Source of the DNA: Dioscorea cayenensis subsp. rotundata
Taxonomy: Eukaryota; Streptophyta; Magnoliopsida; Dioscoreales; Dioscoreaceae
Assembly: GCF_009730915.1 (NCBI RefSeq)
Contig: NC_052471.1
Location: forward strand, 30,228,185 to 30,292,184
Direction of reading: 5' to 3'
Length of the DNA stretch: 64,000 nucleotides
A program made the position numbers and the translations under genes. Under the pieces are notes generated by a model. It was not told where the DNA came from. It saw only the letters and a list, made by a program, of their open reading frames with translations, and did not search any database. Below, piece by piece: positions 38,608 through 51,302 of this stretch; the stretch's first letter is position 1; the number at the start of each line of letters is the position of its first letter.

Positions 38608-41600
38608 CTAAGATTTCCCAGCCTGTATAGTTTCCATCTTCTGTCGTAATTTAAATATCTGCAAAGCATTAAAAAAAATAGTTATTAACTTATTACTGCA
38701 TGAAAAGTTTTTCAATGATCAGTAAATATTTTCATGTCAGAATGAAACAGATTTGACCTGTGCACAATAAATAGATTTTTCATTTGTTCATTTCATTGTA
38801 CCAGCGAGGGAAATTGCTATGTTCTTCTAATAAAACCATAACCAACCAAACATATGCTGACCACTAGGAATGACAATCTAGCCCCTGCCCTGCAGGATGT
38901 GCCTAAACCTGACCTGAAAATTCATGTTATTTTGTGGCAAAGTTGGGAACAAGGATCCCAAATGTGTGGCATCTCGTCCAACACACATACAAAGACAATA
39001 AGTGAGCACACTCTTATCAGTTCTCGAAGGCTTACATATAAGGGCACTGTTTATTTTGATTTTGATTTTGATTTAAACCTTATAATAAAGCCAAAATAAT
39101 TGATTTTCTCTAGTAGACTTTGGCATGGCAATCGGATTCATGGAAAGAATTAAAGGTCAAGTGTCAAAAACAATAGCTATTGTTTAAAGAAAAAAAAAGA
39201 AGAAATGGTAATAACATATATGAATGAAACTGTGAATTTACTCAAAGTGGACGAACCAAATGGCTCCTTCCAAGAATTACAATTAATTATCACAGAGCAA
39301 TCAATCAAAATATACCTACTTGTTTTCAGTGAAAAGTCAAAATGCATCTTAGAATTGGGAAGAGGCCTTTCCTTTGACACATGGATCTTTTCTTGTATCT
39401 ACCCTACTTAACCTAGTCTCTCACATCAACAAACAAGAAAATGGGATTTTCTCACATGTTTTGATAATATGGACAAAAGCAAACAAACATAGCCAGAGAC
39501 CCAAAAATAAGAAATAAAAAAATAAAACCCAAAAACTAGCCAAAGATCTAACTGATGTTCAAGATTTGGGCTTGTAAAGACAAGGGGCAGCTCCACAACT
39601 ATAATTCAAGATCAAACAATGAACCCAAGAGGCAGTTTCAAAAGAGGATGTCAATATCACCTAGGAATGACTGAACTTTGTTCCATAATAGACTTATCAA
39701 ATGTAGCAAGCAAACTATATTACATTTGCCACATGGCCAACAGAATCAAGATGTTTTTCTTTTGTAACAACTGCTATTCCCATAAGCAATCAGGCAAATG
39801 ACCTCTAGGACTGAGTCAACAAGTAACATACTTTCACTCTCTTACCTTGTTAGGAAAAAAACATAGGAGACATGAGACTTCCCCACACTTATAGGGAAAA
39901 TGTTAAGAGCAATAATCACGTGTGTTATCAACTCATCAGAAGTATGCATCAAGGCCCACGATAAAGATAATCATGGCCTATGAAGAATCATAATCAAAAG
40001 TGTTTTGAATATAGGTCTAAACAAACAAGGGACATACTTTCACCTCTCTTATTTTGTATGGAAAGAGCCATAGAAGGTATGAGGCTTTGCAACTCTGACA
40101 GAAAAATATATTCAAAGCGATGATCAAAATTATTTTTTGTCGAAGAAGCCTCTAGGTGGAAGGATGAAATTTTTAAAAATTACAATGATTTCATTTTCTT
40201 AATTTATTTTGAATCAAAGTTATGTTACAATATAAATAGGAGAAAACGTTATGAACTGCTTGACTATGTGGTACGTGCCATAAAAAATAAAAGAAGTAAA
40301 AATTAAAAGAATAGGATCACTCACAATTGCGTTATGGATTTAATTGTAGTGCAAGTCATGATACAATTCACTTAATTACAATAACATGCAAGTAGTAGGA
40401 GACAAACGTATAAACCACTTGATGGTGTCTACCAACTTGTAAATGTCACATTAGGGGACCAAGATGGTATGTTACATAACATAATATTGACGATTATGAG
40501 TCATGACAGCAATAATCTCATATTTCATTGGTGGCAGTAAAAATAGAAATCAGAAACAAATCAACTAAAGTCATCCGGTAATAAACCTTGTTGTTGGAGT
40601 AGCTGTCATATGTTATTAAATGATTGAGCAATGAACTGTAAACCAAACGTGGAAATAAAAACAATAGACTTTTTGTTGTATTTAAGCAGATGATTACACA
40701 ATGGCCAGAGGTCATCACTGGATGGAGAAAGTAACTCATAAAGATAAACCTGATGATATGTTTATTTTATGCTTGTAACAAAAAAGAATAATAAATCTTT
40801 ATTAAACGATATACAAAATCAAATATTTGGCTCTTGAAGACGAACAATTGGAACTTAATCACAGAAACTCCCATCAGTATTCATTGCCATCCATCCATAA
40901 CACATAATTCCTTGTTTCGAGCCATGGCTTATTGTTACTATGTCACTACTGTGTTCCTACCAAGATCCTCCATCCTGGTAAAATACCACATAGGTGGTTG
41001 AACAATTTTAACTACCCATCCTAGGAGCCAAATTCATCAACATAATTCCATTAGTTGACTCAAAATAAGCATTGTAATAACTAAGGGAAGCATTGGCTCA
41101 AGGAACTTGATATTCCCTAATCCTAAGGGGGTAGTTAGGCATCAAAGCATATAATTAACCAACACTTAAGTGCTAAGAATATGTACTAGAACAAATTCAT
41201 TAGTGGATAATAATCATAAATCCTATTTAGTTTTGAGTTACAAATCCAAAACACTACCTTAATAGAGATTTCTAGCAATGCATAATACTCAAATTCATCA
41301 TCAAAAATACATCACTTGACCGAAAATAAGCAAATTAAACTAACATATAAAGTTAGGAAAAATAATAGAACAAAACAAGAAACATGTTTGCAAAACCAAA
41401 AAAAAAAAATTTACACTCACCGACTCCTTCTTGCTGTTTTGCTTGTCCTCCAAATCCTGTAAAGTTCCCTCCAACCTCTTCCTGTAAACATAGTTCAAAT
41501 TGGTAAACCCCTAATAAAACAAAGAAAAAAAATACAGACTAAAAGTCTGAGAATCTCACAGCTCGGCAGAGATGTATTCAATGCGCTTGCCGACGTTGCC

Positions 41601-42016
41601 TCTGGCCTCGGCAAGGTCTTGCTTCACAAGCACCGGTCCAATCAGCTTGTACACGTTCGCATCCTCCTTCAAAAGATCCAACTCCTACAATCACACAACC
41701 CAACGATCTAAAAGGAGAAAAACCAGAGCTTTCATCAACCAAATCGAAGAGAAAAAAAGGCGGCTGACCTTGAGAACAAGCTCGTTCTCTCCAAGCTGGA
41801 TGGTGTACTGCTTCCTCACTTGATGGTTCTTGGAGATGTCTGAAGAGGAAGAGAGAGAAGAGAGAGATGGATGGGTGAAGTCACTTGGAGTTAGGGTTTG
41901 GAAATTTGAAGGGAAGGAGAAGGAGAAGGATGCTTGCCTTTCTGGATTTTGCTGAGGGCGTTGGCTTGGGTTTCGAGATCGCGCTGAAGCTCTTTGATCG
42001 CCGACGCCGACGCCAT
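38608..42016 (-). CDS. PFD6: Prefoldin subunit 6
   Basis: A beta-type subunit of the hexameric prefoldin chaperone that hands nascent actin and tubulin to the CCT chaperonin in the cytosol. Exons on the minus strand: 41938-42016, 41769-41839, 41560-41684, 41421-41481 and 38608-38658. They total 387 bases, 128 aa plus stop, the normal family length, with no lesion. Start MASASAIKELQRDLETQ. N-terminal coiled coil, then KNHQVRKQYTIQLGENELVL and EDANVYKLIGPVLVKQDLAE (beta hairpins), and C-terminal coiled coil RLEGTLQDLEDKQNSKKES joined to IFKLRQKMETIQAGKS. Intron 1 begins GC (AAAG|GCAAGC) and ends AG. Intron 4 is 2.76 kb and holds AT-rich filler. It is the only intact single-copy housekeeping gene in the window. 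Confidence 0.95.
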
Positions 42017-42535
42017 GGTTCACCGTCGGAGCCCGTGAAGACGAAGAAACCGGCCTCTCAAAAGTCTCTGCTTTGATGACTTGAGATTTTCTTGTAATTT
42101 TACAAATAGGACAAAAACACTAGTGTTTTTACAAATAGGACCAAATCACTAATACTATTGTTAGTGATTAAATTTCATATAATTTGTTTTTTATCCAAAA
42201 TGCCCTAGTGATGAGATAATCAGTTATCATTTGGTATCAGGCATTCTCCCCGGCTCCACATCAGAGTTTTAAAAATTTTGTGAGAAGTTTTGAGGTAATA
42301 TCATATATAAAATAATATAATTAAACAACTCATATTATAAAAATTATTTTATACTTTGGATTTTAAAAGTCTTATGGATATTTATTGCATAAATAATTAT
42401 AATCAGGTGTAAGTAATATTGTTCAATAATATTATAAGTAATATAAATAAAAACTTAAATGTTAAAAAAAATTAAAATTGTTCATTGAAACGCTCTTCGA
42501 GTAGATTATACATCTACTTTAATAATATATATAGA
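42017..42535. other. PFD6 upstream region, AT-rich
   Basis: This is the space upstream of the PFD6 start codon before the tandem repeat block. A short duplicated word (actagtgtttttacaaatagg and near copy) occurs at about 42100-42145. No gene or clear TATA box was assigned. Confidence 0.4.
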
Positions 42536-44407
42536 TCTTTAATTAAATCAATAAACTAGATAAAATAAATAAATAAAATTTACTTAAATTATAGTACATA
42601 TAATAAATAAATGATATCCATTTAAAATAAACCTTTTTCTTAATAAAAACATTATTAAATTTAATAAAAAAAATCATTTTTTTATTTAGGTTTAACAAAG
42701 ATGCAAGTAGGAAATTGCAAAATTATTTTTTATAAAATAAAATAAGTAATTATAAAACATCATTGGAGTAATTACCATCATTTATGTTTCTTTTTGTTTA
42801 CCCCAACATCTCATAATAATTTCCCCCTAAAAAATATAGCATTCTAAATAATTATTTAAGTTTTACAAAGAAAAAAAAGCTTGTATAAGTGTAGGCAATT
42901 TAAACGTTACTATGAATGAAGAACTCACATGTTTATTATGTTGGCAAGGTTTTAATTAAAAAAAAAAGAAAGAAATTACATGAAAATGTGATAAACATGG
43001 AGTAGTGAAAAGAATGGAGTGATATAATTGGTGGTCATTGAGTAATCGTTTAAAATTTTAAAGATAATATTTTTGGATCATCTTGCGTATAATGACTATG
43101 GTGAGATCCGTACATTAAAAGATTATGTTATATTTTATTATAGGCTAAGTAAAGAGTTTTGTTTTGCTTTGTTTCATTTTGTTTTATTTATTTATTTATT
43201 TTTGGTGTGCGTGTGATAATGTGGATAAACACATGGAGTCATACAATGGATGGGATTGTCTGCATATAATGAATATGGTGTGGTTCATAGTTCGTACATT
43301 AAAATATAATGTTAGATATATTCTAGGTTTGGTGAAGAAGAAATTCCCTTTTATTTTTTTTTAATTTTATTTATTATTATTATTATCATTTCAACAATGT
43401 GGAAGAATTACTATAGGCATGTCAAATGCTTGACCATACTTAAAAAAAGAGTGGAATTTGGGAGTTAATTGTACTATTATCACCTATTATCAACAGCGGA
43501 AAGAAAAAAGAGTATTGAAATAAATAGTGTTGCAGAATGTAATTTATATTTATTTTAAATATATAAATTATAACCAAGTAAAATAAAACCTAAATAGAAA
43601 ATATAAGGAAACACAACAAAAGATAAGGAGTCACATAACACATAAAAATCCTATCCCCAATGACTATTGACCTTTTTTTCTAATATATTTATATCGGCCT
43701 CACGGTATTTTTTTATAAATTTTTTTATTTAGTTATTAAAAATTATAATTATGTTGAAAATTATTAGATCATGTAAATTGTTTGAATAACAATTAGTTAT
43801 AAGCCTATAAGTAATATTAAATTAAAAAAAAAAAACCATAAGTAATATGAAACCTTGAAGGGTGTGAAATAAAAATTTGATCATTTCCTGCACAGGGCAC
43901 GATACTTTTCCATTGCTTCTAACTCCCAAGCCTTAAACCATCCAATTCCTATATTTGGTGATGTACACTAGGGTTGTGAATGGACCTTGGCCCCAAGGGA
44001 GAATCCAATTCTTTATTCCGTCCAAGGCTAGGGATAGAAAAAACTTTCCGGTCGGGAACGTGGTTGGGGAATACCTTCCTCACCTAGAAATATTAAATAC
44101 TTAATTTATATACATAGAGAGGAAAGTGTGTAGGTTATATTTTACGTTATCAATATCTATATAAAAATTAAACAAAAGCCCATATGTTTATTTAATTAAT
44201 AAATTACTAATAATTAAATAAATATTAGTATTGGGTCCATGTGCCTTCAACAAATATAGTGTATATTGGTATTTGATGTTCGGTCTTTAATATGTAAGTA
44301 TTTATATTTGTAAATATGTTTCCCAATTATGAAGTTTTTTTTATATCCATTGTATTATAGTTTGAGTAAAAATAAAACTTGAGCATGGGATTGTAAGAAA
44401 TATTTTT

Positions 44408-45290
44408 AATTTCATTCTTCCGGTGGGGCAATTGGAGAATTTCGGTGATTTTTTGGTGACGTGGAAGCTAGAGTGCTTGTGTGGATGCCCTTGGTCTACG
44501 TCATCTACTCGCCAGTTCAGCAACTTAACCAACTTGGCTTTTTTTTTGTCCACATGTGTATGCCACTCGCCTTTTCTCCCAGTAACCCATTAACACATTC
44601 ATTTTTCCTCTCTTTCTCTCCTGAGGACGTAACCCTAATCTCATCACCGGTGAGTCAGACACGTCACCGACATCCGCCGAAATCGGATAACAGCCACGCT
44701 TGATGATCAACTATGAGGATTTATGTCTGTTTGCTTGTAGGGAGAAAGGATTGAACTGATTGATGGTCAGCTGTGAGGATTTATGTCTTTTGCTTGTAGG
44801 AAGAAAAAATGGAGTTGTTTGATGCTACTGTTTGATGCCCTGCTATGAGAATTTATGTTTGTTGCTTGTAGGGATACAACTAAGATACAACTATTAATGT
44901 AAATTTTTGTGTTAATACAAGGTTGATCTTAATTCTTTGTTAATACAAGGTTAATACATGCATCTATTATAAATTTTGTCTTAATTATGTGTAGACATAA
45001 ATCCTCACAGCTGATCATCAAGCGTGGATGCTATCCCATTTCATTGGGCGTCGGTGAGGAACTTAGGGTTACATTTTTGGGAGAGAAAAAAAAAGAAAAG
45101 AACGGGTTAATGGGCTAATGGGAGAGAAGGCGATGTGGCTTTCACATGTGGACAAAAAAAACCCAGGTTGGTGAAGTTGCTGAGCTAGGAGGTCGACGTG
45201 GACCAAGGGCATGCACACAAGCGCTCCGACTTCCACGTCACCAAAAACCACCCAAATTCCCCAATTGCCCCACCAGATAAATGAAATTAA
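44408..45290. repeat. Long-inverted-repeat element (candidate MULE-type or foldback transposon)
   Basis: The left arm, about 44408-44790, and the right arm, about 44990-45290, are inverted copies of each other. Outer ends: ggtggggcaattgg at 44422 and its inverse ccaattgccccacc ending at 45274; both arms then share the ggtgacgtgg and acatgtg words. Homology spills a little outward (aatttcatt / aatgaaatt). The left inner side has three imperfect tandem copies of a segment ending gaggatttatgtctgtttgc-like. The central 200 bp is AT-rich and encodes nothing recognisable, so this is a non-autonomous element. No clean target duplication could be defined. Confidence 0.65.
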
Positions 45291-45945
45291 AAGTTAGCTC
45301 ATTTTGATACAAATTGAATGTTAATGCTCAAACTGAAACAAGGCCAACTTTAGGTACTTACTAGAAAAATTTACTGAAGAATTGATAAAGTTGGGATGTT
45401 TGCTTAAGTTCAAAAACTTGCTCAAAAACATGAGAGGGTTAGGAATAAATATTAAGCATGTTGTCAATTTTTCAATTAAAGAATAAAAAAAAAGTTTATA
45501 AAATGAGTTGAGCTTTACTTATGATGTTTTAAGCTTGGGCATCGCACACCCCAAATTACATAAAAATAAAATAAATAAATTTATTATTGATAATTATTTA
45601 TCATAAAATTAAATAATTTATAATTTAAACTTGAACAATTTTAATACAATTTATTTTTTTATAAAAACTCAATTTGATTTAATTTGTTATTAAATCTATT
45701 TTCTTAAATTTAAACCTTATTTTAAAATAAAATTTAATTCTTATTTATTAATAAAATTTAAAAAAATATGCATAGGTTTTGGACAAAAACATAGAGTAAA
45801 ATAATTGGGTAAGTCCAGCTTAGGCAAGCATGGCCACTGTTTAAAGAAAGTCTTACCCCCGATCCAAACCCAGCCCATTGAGAGGTCTAATTGGAAATAA
45901 ATTAATTTTACATGTTGTAATTAGACATTTTATAGCAAATTTTCT

Positions 45946-46149
45946 ATAATTTTTATAAAAATCCAAAGTCATTCTTTAAAAGAATTTGAAAATAATAACG
46001 TTTTTTATCGTTTTAAATTAAATCAACAAACTAGATTCAAACCATATAATTTTTATAAAAATCCAAAGTCATTCTTTAAAAGAATTTGAAAATAATAACG
46101 TTATCTTGATATCGTTTTAAATTAAATCAACAAACTAGATTCAAACCAT
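45946..46149. repeat. Tandem duplication of about 100 bp
   Basis: Two direct copies starting ataatttttataaaaatcc at 45946 and at 46046 and ending caaactagattcaaaccat. The matching place in the later unit (about 50150-50270) has only one copy, so this is a local duplication at the unit 1/unit 2 junction. Confidence 0.85.
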
Positions 46150-47374
46150 AAAAATAAAGTAAAAAAATAAACAAACTTATACTTAAATTATAATACATAA
46201 ACTAAATAAATGATATTAATTTAAAATAAACCTTTTATTAATAAAAACATTATTAAATTTAATAAAAAAAATCATTTTATTATTTAGGTTTAACAAAAAT
46301 GCAAGTAGGAAATTGCAATTTTTTTAAAAAAATAAAATAAGTAATTATAAAACATCATTGGAGTAATTACCATCATTTATATTTCTTTTTGTTTACTCCA
46401 ACATCTCATAATATTTTTCCCCCAAAAAAAATATAGCATCCTAAATAATTATTTAAGTTTTACAAAGAATGAAAGCTTTTATAAGTGCAAGTAATTTAAA
46501 TCTTATTATGAATGAAGAACTCACATGTTTATTATGTTGGGAAGGTTGTCTTCACAACTTTTGTAAGGTTTAATAAAGAAAGAGAAATTACATGAAAATG
46601 TGATAAAATATGGAGTAGTGAAACGAATGGAGTGATATAATGGGCGGCCATTGAGTAATCGTTTAAAATTTTTAAAGATAATAATTTGGGATTATCTTGT
46701 GTATAATGCGTATGGATTGTCTGGCATATAGTGAATATGGTGTGGTTCATACATTAAAAGATAATGTTAGATATATTATAGGTTGGGTGAAGAAGAGATC
46801 TATAATTATTATTATTTTGACGATGTGGAAGAACTACTAAAGGCATAATAAATGCTTGACCATAGTTAAAAAAGGAGTGGAATATGGGAGTTAATTGCAC
46901 TATCACTCGTCTATTATCAATGGTTGAAGGAAGATGGTGTCTAGATAAATGGTGTTGGAAAAATTATTTTTAAATGAATAAATTATAAAAGTAAAATAAA
47001 ACCTAAACAGAGTATATAAGGAAATACAACAAAAGATAACAATAAGAGAAGTCACATAACACATAAAAGGTCTATCCCCAAATTTTTTTTTACTATTGAC
47101 TCCTTTTTTTTAAAAAAATATATCTATATCACATAACTTTATTTTTATAAATTTTTTATTTAGTTTTTGAAAAAATTATAGTTATGTTGAAAATTATTAG
47201 ATCATGTAAATTGTTAGAAACTTAGACTAACAATGTGTTATTATAAGCCTATATAAGTAATATAAAATTCAGCAAAAAAACCATAAGTAATATGAAACCT
47301 TCTGTAGGGTGTGAAATAAAAATGTGATTATTTTCTACACTACTCTTCCAATGCTTCTAACTCCCAATCTTTAA

Positions 47375-48856
47375 TTTTTGGCTTGACTCTGTGCCGGCTA
47401 AATGTTCTTGGTTCTTTAGGGGTCTTTGTAAATCAGCAGCTTTTATTAAATATCATTGCAAAATTAACAAAGTTAACCCTTTGAGAACATCCCTGCTCTG
47501 GGATCCCTGGTTATTTGATATTCCTGTTGCTTTAAAACCCACTTTCCTTAATATGGAAGTTAATTTTGATGCTATTTCTTTCTCTGATATCATTATTAAT
47601 GAACAATGGTCTGTTCTGGATTTGAATCATATTTTTGGTAACAATGCTGGTCATTTACTGTGTTCTCCTTCTCCTACTGCTATTGATTACAACTCTAAGA
47701 ATCATTGGACCTGGTTTTCTGTTGAATCCCACACTAAAATATCTTCTGCTGTTTATCATACTTTGAACAAGCATTCTGTTTGTTCTAATGATTGGGATGG
47801 TTGGAACATTGTTTGGCAAATTCCAGTTGCTCCTAGAATTAAACACTTTATTTTGCTTTGCTTGAGAGGTAGGCTTTCTACTTATGCTTTTCTTCACAGC
47901 ATTCACCTTGGTCCTGATAGCTCTTGTGTTTTTTGTGGTTTACATCGTGAGACTACTGATCACCTGTTATGCCAGTGTGATAGAATCCAAGCAATTTGGG
48001 ATCAGGTTAATCGTCTGTTTAATTTATCTATTACATTCATTAATGGTTTTTCCTCAGGCAATTGGGTCACTGATTACAGGCATTCTGCATATACTTTAGC
48101 ATTAATTGCTGCCTGTGCTTGGTTCATTTGGTTGTGCCGTTGTGATTACATCTTCAGGGACATTTGTCCCATTTTCCTTAATATTGTTCTCAAGGCTGCT
48201 GCTCATGTGGATGAGTTCTACTGGAGCAATTATGTTCTCATGGGTAGAAAATTATTACTGTCTAACTTCTCCTCTGCCGATGACAATTTCTTGTTCACTC
48301 ATGCAACAACAAACCACACTCTTAAGGTAAATTCGGTTGGCTTTTTTTCTTTTCCTCTCGCTAACTATAAAAATCTCTTTTGTCGGGCAACTCCTCCCGC
48401 CAACTCTCGGACAGCATCTTTGCCCCGATCCTTGCCATTGAAGTTGCTCTCCAGATTGCTTTGGATCTTCATATCCCCTGAAACACATTCTCTCGACCAC
48501 TCACTGCAGCTCATTCATCTTCTCCAATGCTTTGATCACGTCTCATCTTGGAGAATTGAAGCACAAGTAAACAATTTGAAATTCCTTCTCGACATGTGCG
48601 GGCATCCTCATATTCATATCATCCCCTCATTTGTCGATCATCCGGCAGCGAATCTTGCTTCGTTTGGCACGCTTCATCAACACCTTAATTTGTTTTTGTT
48701 TGGCAAAGACCTCCCTTTTTGGATTATGAAATCGTTTAGAAGGTTTGGTTTTTCTTTTTAAATCGCTTTCTAGTTTTTTTCCTCAATCTGTAGTCTTGTT
48801 CTTCTTGATTTATTTTCAATAAATTAGCTTCTCCTTTTGAGAGGTTCTTTCAAAAA
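47375..48856 (+). mobile_element. 5'-truncated LINE insertion with 13-bp target-site duplication
   Basis: The direct repeat tcccaatctttaa is at 47362-47374 and 48857-48869, flanking 1482 bp that end in a 3' UTR and ctttcaaaaa. The matching sequence of the neighbouring repeat unit near 43920-43950 (ctcccaagccttaaaccatcc) is the empty site, which confirms the insertion. It starts inside ORF2 and runs to the element 3' end in the plus orientation. Confidence 0.9.
47376..48761 (+). pseudogene. C-terminal part of LINE ORF2: zf-RVT and RNase H-like region
   Basis: The frame is open from the insertion junction to a stop at 48759-48761, about 460 codons, but has no start of its own. It opens FWLDSVPAKCSWFFRG, typical of the segment after the reverse transcriptase. 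The zf-RVT domain occupies about residues 140-210: WNIVWQIPVAPRIKHF, then CVFCGLHRETTDHLLCQC with its Cys/His set. The rest is a diverged RNase H-like region ending DLPFWIMKSFRRFGF. The absence of internal stops over 1.38 kb shows a fairly young insertion. It has lost the endonuclease and reverse transcriptase, so it cannot move by itself. Confidence 0.85.
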
Positions 48857-48869
48857 TCCCAATCTTTAA

Positions 48870-50586
48870 GCCATCCAATTCTTATATCTTGGTGACGTCC
48901 GCTAGGATTGTAAATGGGCCCATCAAGCCCAAAAATAGAAAAAATTTTCAGAATTAAGACCAGATATATAGAAATGTGTTATATTTTATGCTATCAATAT
49001 CTATAAAAAAAAATGGAATAAAACCTGTATGTTTATTTAACTAGAAAATTACTAATAATTAAATAAATATTAGTGTTGAGCCAATGTGCCTTTAACATAT
49101 ATAATGTATATTAATATTTAATGTTGATTCTTTATGTGAACTATTTATATTTGTAAATATATTTCTCAATTATCAAAATTTTTTTTTTTATGTAAGATAA
49201 TGTGTAGATACTTAAAATTCATTGTATTATAATTTGAGTAAAAATAAAACGTGAGCATGGGATTCTAAGAAACATAGTAGAAGATAACACAGAATATCAA
49301 CAACCAAAGTATAAAGAAATGAGCACCTGTAAAGGAAAAAGGTATCGAGTCCAACCCTAGTGTAGACATCATCCTAATTGGAAGAGCCATCAATCTGATC
49401 AGCCAAACCCAAATCACTTAATCCAAAGATGTTAGGGGTGCCCTTCATGACATTAACATAATTTTTCTGTTTCTGTTTTTTTTGCATTTATGGCTGTAGT
49501 TACACAAAGACAATTTATTATGAGAGGTTACTGATTTTGTAACAATAAAAATTATGATTATTATTTAATAAAAATTACATTACAAGTGGAATTGATAAGG
49601 TTGAGATGTTTACTTAAGCTCAGAAGCTTGGTAAAAAAATAAGAGGGTTAGGACAAAAATATTAAGTATGTTGTCAGGCCTTGGAGTAAGGAATAAAAAA
49701 ATGTTTATAAAATATGTTGAGCTTTCCTTATAATGTTTTTGGCTTGGGCATTGCACATCCCAAATTTTATAAAAATAAATTAAATAAATCTGTTATTGAT
49801 ACTTATTTATCATAAAATTAAATAATTTATAATTTAAACTTGAACAATTTAAATACAATTTTATTTTTTTATCAAAACTCATTTTGATTTAATTTGTTAT
49901 TAAATTTATTTTCTTAAATTTAAACCTTATTTAAAATAATTTTTAATTCTTATTTATTAATAAAATTAAAAATAATGTGCATAGGTCTTGGACAAAAATA
50001 TAGAGCTAAATACTTGGATCAAGTCAAGCTTGGGCAAGCATAGTCAATATTAAGAACAAGTCTTACCTTGATTCAAACCCAACCCACTGAGAGGTCTAAT
50101 CGGAAATAAATTAATTTTATATGTTGTAATTCCACATTTTTTAGCAAAATTTTCTATCATTTTTATAAACATCAAAAGTCATTCTTTAAAAGAATTTGAA
50201 AATAATAACTTTAAATAGAAATATCTTGATATCGTTTTAAATTAAATCAACAAACTAGATTCAAACCATAAAAATAAAGTTAAAAAATAAACGAAATTAT
50301 ACTTAAATTATAATATATAAAATAAATAAATGATACTAATTTAAAATAAACCTTTTATTAATAAAAAAAATATTAAATTTAATTTTATCCGGGTTTAACA
50401 AAAAAAAAATGCAAGTAGGAAATTGTGAAATTATTTTCTTAAAAAATAAAATAAATAATTATAAAACACCATTGGAGTAATTACCATCATTTATGTTTCT
50501 TTTTGTTTACTCCAACATCTCATAATATTTTTTTCACCAAAAAAAATATGAGATTTCTCATAGTAATTAGCCCCATAAAAAAATTT
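48870..50586. other. Rest of repeat unit 2 and start of unit 3, no gene
   Basis: AT-rich repeat-unit DNA. About 49270-49580 is not matched in unit 1, where the palindromic element lies instead. No coding domain was seen. Confidence 0.45.
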
Positions 50587-50740
50587 TATAAATAGGACGT
50601 GGTCCCTGACTGAGCACGTAACAATCTGAGATTCAGAATTAGGTTTTCTGAATTAGGGTTCCCATCTCCCCTCTTTGCGTGTGATCAATGAGAAGAACTA
50701 CAAGACTCAATCACTTTCGTCATAATCAATGGATTCAAGT
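50587..50740 (+). promoter_or_regulatory. Orphan TATA box and first-exon-like segment
   Basis: TATAAATA is at 50587-50594. A leader-like segment of higher GC follows, then an ATG at 50729 (MDSSA) running straight into a donor-like G|GTACGC. This lies just left of the duplicated ankyrin block (which begins about 50840) and is not repeated before the second gene. It may be an upstream exon of the first ankyrin gene or the stump of another gene cut by the duplication. Confidence 0.3.
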
Positions 50741-51136
50741 GCAGGTACGCTTCCGCCACTTTCTTTGTTCCTAAGCAATCTTCAAGTAAAAAGATCCAGG
50801 GTTATGAATTAGGGTTTATACCCATTAGATCCATAGTTTTATTATTGGTTTTGAGATGGAATCGATGTCCAACAAGTAAGCTTTTAAGTTGTTTGCTTTA
50901 CTTCGCTTCTTTGTCTTTGGAGTGCTAGTTTTGTTTAATTTTTGAGGTGTCGGGTTAACTCTTCTCAGAATCTGAGTTCCTTTATTAAAAAAAAAAAAAG
51001 GTGAGTATTCTTCTGTTCATGTATTGTGGAGTCACGTGAGTACTTTATGTCCTTGTTATCAGTCCTTGGTGTTTGGTGTTAGGTGTAAGGTGAGAACCAA
51101 TTATGTAGTGTAGTCCTGTTGTCATGTTCAGTCTAC

Positions 51137-51144
51137 TATATATG
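51137..51144 (+). promoter_or_regulatory. Possible TATA box of ankyrin gene 1
   Basis: TATATATG, 166 bp before the start codon, conserved at the same place in the duplicate gene. Position fits a TATA box; there is no experimental support. Confidence 0.35.
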
Positions 51145-51302
51145 GTATGTAATAAGATGATGACATTTGTGTGCTCTTCTCTCTGGAGTCTGGATATCAG
51201 AAAGTATACAGTGTGTGTTAACTGTTAAGTACTGTTATCTGAGCTTCACCGGAGTATTCTCAAATCTTTGAATTTTTTCAAGCCCACTACAACTCCAACA
51301 CT

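Larger units (their letters stand above)
42536..50560. repeat. Tandem array of an AT-rich unit, about 2.6 kb without insertions
   Basis: Three copies share long stretches in the same order: unit 1 about 42536-46120, unit 2 about 46120-50230, and a partial unit 3 about 50230-50560. The word taattaccatcatttat followed by tttctttttgttta recurs near 42770, 46370 and 50480, and cataagtaatatgaaacc recurs near 43840 and 47280. Unit 1 contains the palindromic element at 44408-45290; unit 2 contains the LINE at 47375-48856. Removing these brings both to about 2.6-2.7 kb. No gene is encoded by the unit itself. Confidence 0.75.

Noticed and set aside
44461-45251. Two similar short proteins in opposite orientation
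   Set aside because: They are the two arms of the palindromic element, and their resemblance follows from the inverted repeat.
42536-50560. Tandem repeats as a CRISPR-like array or centromeric satellite
   Set aside because: Only two and a fraction long AT-rich units, no short repeats with spacers, and clear transposon insertions.
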